From contig NC_080716.1 in NCBI RefSeq assembly GCF_019097595.1, forward strand, positions 14,842,901 through 14,906,900: a stretch of 64,000 nt of DNA, written 5' to 3'. The notes beneath the pieces were generated by a model, which did no database searches, had not been told where the DNA came from, and was given only the letters and a program-made list of their open reading frames with translations. Source of the stretch: Hemibagrus wyckioides (Eukaryota; Chordata; Actinopteri; Siluriformes; Bagridae). Below, piece by piece: positions 62,959 through 64,000 of the stretch. The position numbers and the translations under genes were made by a program. Positions within the stretch are counted from its first letter, which is position 1. Each line of letters starts with the position of its first letter.

Positions 62959-63039
62959 CGTTAATGCGAACGTACAACAGTAAAATTCAGACACTGAACA
63001 TTTATTTTTCCACTGCCCTTTTTCTATTTCATTTTGGGT

Positions 63040-63252
63040 TGACTTAAAAATAGATATACCAAAAAAAAATGAAACAAAGCCCTTAATTTGTATTTTTTAA
63101 TGCATTGATTTAAATGTGTTTTTTTTTTGTTTGTTTGTCTGTTTTTTGTTGTTTTGTTCCCTTGTGTGTGTTTTGTGTTTTCTTTTCTGCTTTTTTAAAT
63201 TATTGGACCTTGAGTTTGTAATAAAGATTTGATTGATTGATTGATTGATTTA
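63040..63252 (+). repeat. Non-LTR retrotransposon 3' end
   Basis: 'ttggaccttgagtttgtaat' then 'aaagatttgattgattgatt' ends in (GATT)n, the usual form of a truncated LINE tail. T-rich stretches precede it. Confidence 0.6.
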
Positions 63253-64000
63253 GAACTCCATGATATTTTACTTTGCTTTCAAAACCCATATTTTTCCCCG
63301 ATAAAGTTACATAATTAATCTGTTCATTATTTTAGCAAAGTATTATATTCACAAGACAAAAATAATTCAAAAGAAACCATCATATATCACCTTCTATAAC
63401 ACTGATCTTAAAATTTTTTATTTTGAAGCCCTTCCTAATATGCGATCACAAAACAAGAAACTTATCAAAACAATAAAAACACTACACACTACACACAATA
63501 CACTCCAGTTTATACAGCACTCTCAATAAACTGAGATTTGCACAGGACTCATAAACACGCAGTTTTTGCACATCGAATAGGTCTGTAACCTTAAACACTT
63601 GTCTTGCACATTACTTGTTTTTCATCTCATTCTCCATATTTATTTCTAAATCTCTGTATTTAGTATTTTTCTGATATATTTTCTTATATTGTTATATTCT
63701 GCTATATTTTGTAATATTTTATATTTTGTTGTTTGATATATTTTTGTTATATTCTATATTTTGTTATTTGATATATTTTTTTGTTATATTTTTGTACCCT
63801 AATTTGGGTATTTTAGATTTTTTTTCTATATTTTATTATATTGTTATATTCTGCTATATTTGGTAATATTTTATATTTTTGTTATTTGATATATTTTTGT
63901 ACCCTAATTTGGGTATTTTAGTATTTTTGTTATATTCCTTCCTATTTTATCTATTGCCTGTGTTTGTGGATACTGCTGGAAACTGTGAAGTTCCCTTTGG
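63253..64000. repeat. A-T rich terminal stretch with a duplicated unit
   Basis: 63686-63816 and 63837-63921 are two versions of one unit. Both start 'tattgttatattctgctata', contain 'gatatatttttgtaccctaa'-like text and end 'tttgggtattttag'. The first has an internal duplication. The remainder (63253-63685) shows no gene. Confidence 0.7.

Larger units (their letters stand above)
56751..62965. mobile_element. Possible PIF/Harbinger-derived two-gene locus
   Basis: The block contains the two proteins Harbinger transposons encode: a Myb/SANT-like protein (57151-58895, +) and a DDE_Tnp_4-type transposase (60270-62895, -), 3' ends facing. Both outer ends carry TGACGT, TTCCG and CGAAAC/CGAACG words (56751-56795 and 62920-62972), in part inverted and in part direct. 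I could not define a clean terminal repeat or target duplication. It may be an immobile relic or a domesticated pair. Confidence 0.5.

Noticed and set aside
56751..62965. Clean terminal inverted repeats of a live Harbinger transposon
   Set aside because: Only short scattered words match, partly in direct orientation, and no target duplication was found. The locus is therefore listed only as possibly Harbinger-derived.

Overview
The window is nuclear DNA from a ray-finned fish. Genes are split by GT-AG introns, exon products match vertebrate families, and the non-coding part is packed with Tc1/mariner elements, tRNA-derived SINE pieces and microsatellites. The repeat mix would suit an otophysan such as a catfish, but I cannot fix the species.

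Layout, left to right. The last coding exon and 3'UTR of slc1a1 (glutamate transporter EAAT3/EAAC1, + strand) meet spata6l (- strand, 10 exons) tail to tail. Next come three - strand genes: gabarap (4 exons, 117 aa), ctdnep1 (7 exons, 245 aa) and elp5 (8 exons, 297 aa). phf23 follows on the + strand (5 exons, 316 aa, C-terminal PHD finger). It is tail to tail with a small 4-exon secreted-peptide gene (- strand, 131 aa) that I read as osteocrin-like. About 48.9-56.7 kb is gene-poor, holding only two orphan promoter-like sites. The last block, 56.7-62.9 kb, holds two convergent genes: a Myb/SANT-like DNA-binding protein (+) and a HARBI1/PIF-Harbinger transposase-like protein (-). These are the two protein types that Harbinger transposons encode.

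slc1a1 and spata6l are neighbours on human 9p24. gabarap, ctdnep1, elp5 and phf23 are neighbours on human 17p13.1 (both recalled from general knowledge). The window therefore spans a synteny junction near 9.7-12.7 kb. All exon phases were checked by hand. Every listed gene is open and in frame, so the host genes look functional.

The mobile fraction is unusually structured. One Tc1-like family is present mainly as fold-back elements: the 3' terminal repeat has been replaced by an inverted copy of the first ~330 bp, and five copies share the same junction. A second Tc1-like family keeps only the N-terminal helix-turn-helix half of its transposase, in four copies, at least two with the same internal deletion. 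A third is a nearly full-length but frameshifted 1.6-kb element. The main points for follow-up are the fold-back family, the osteocrin-like precursor and the Harbinger-type gene pair with Asp in place of its third catalytic Glu.
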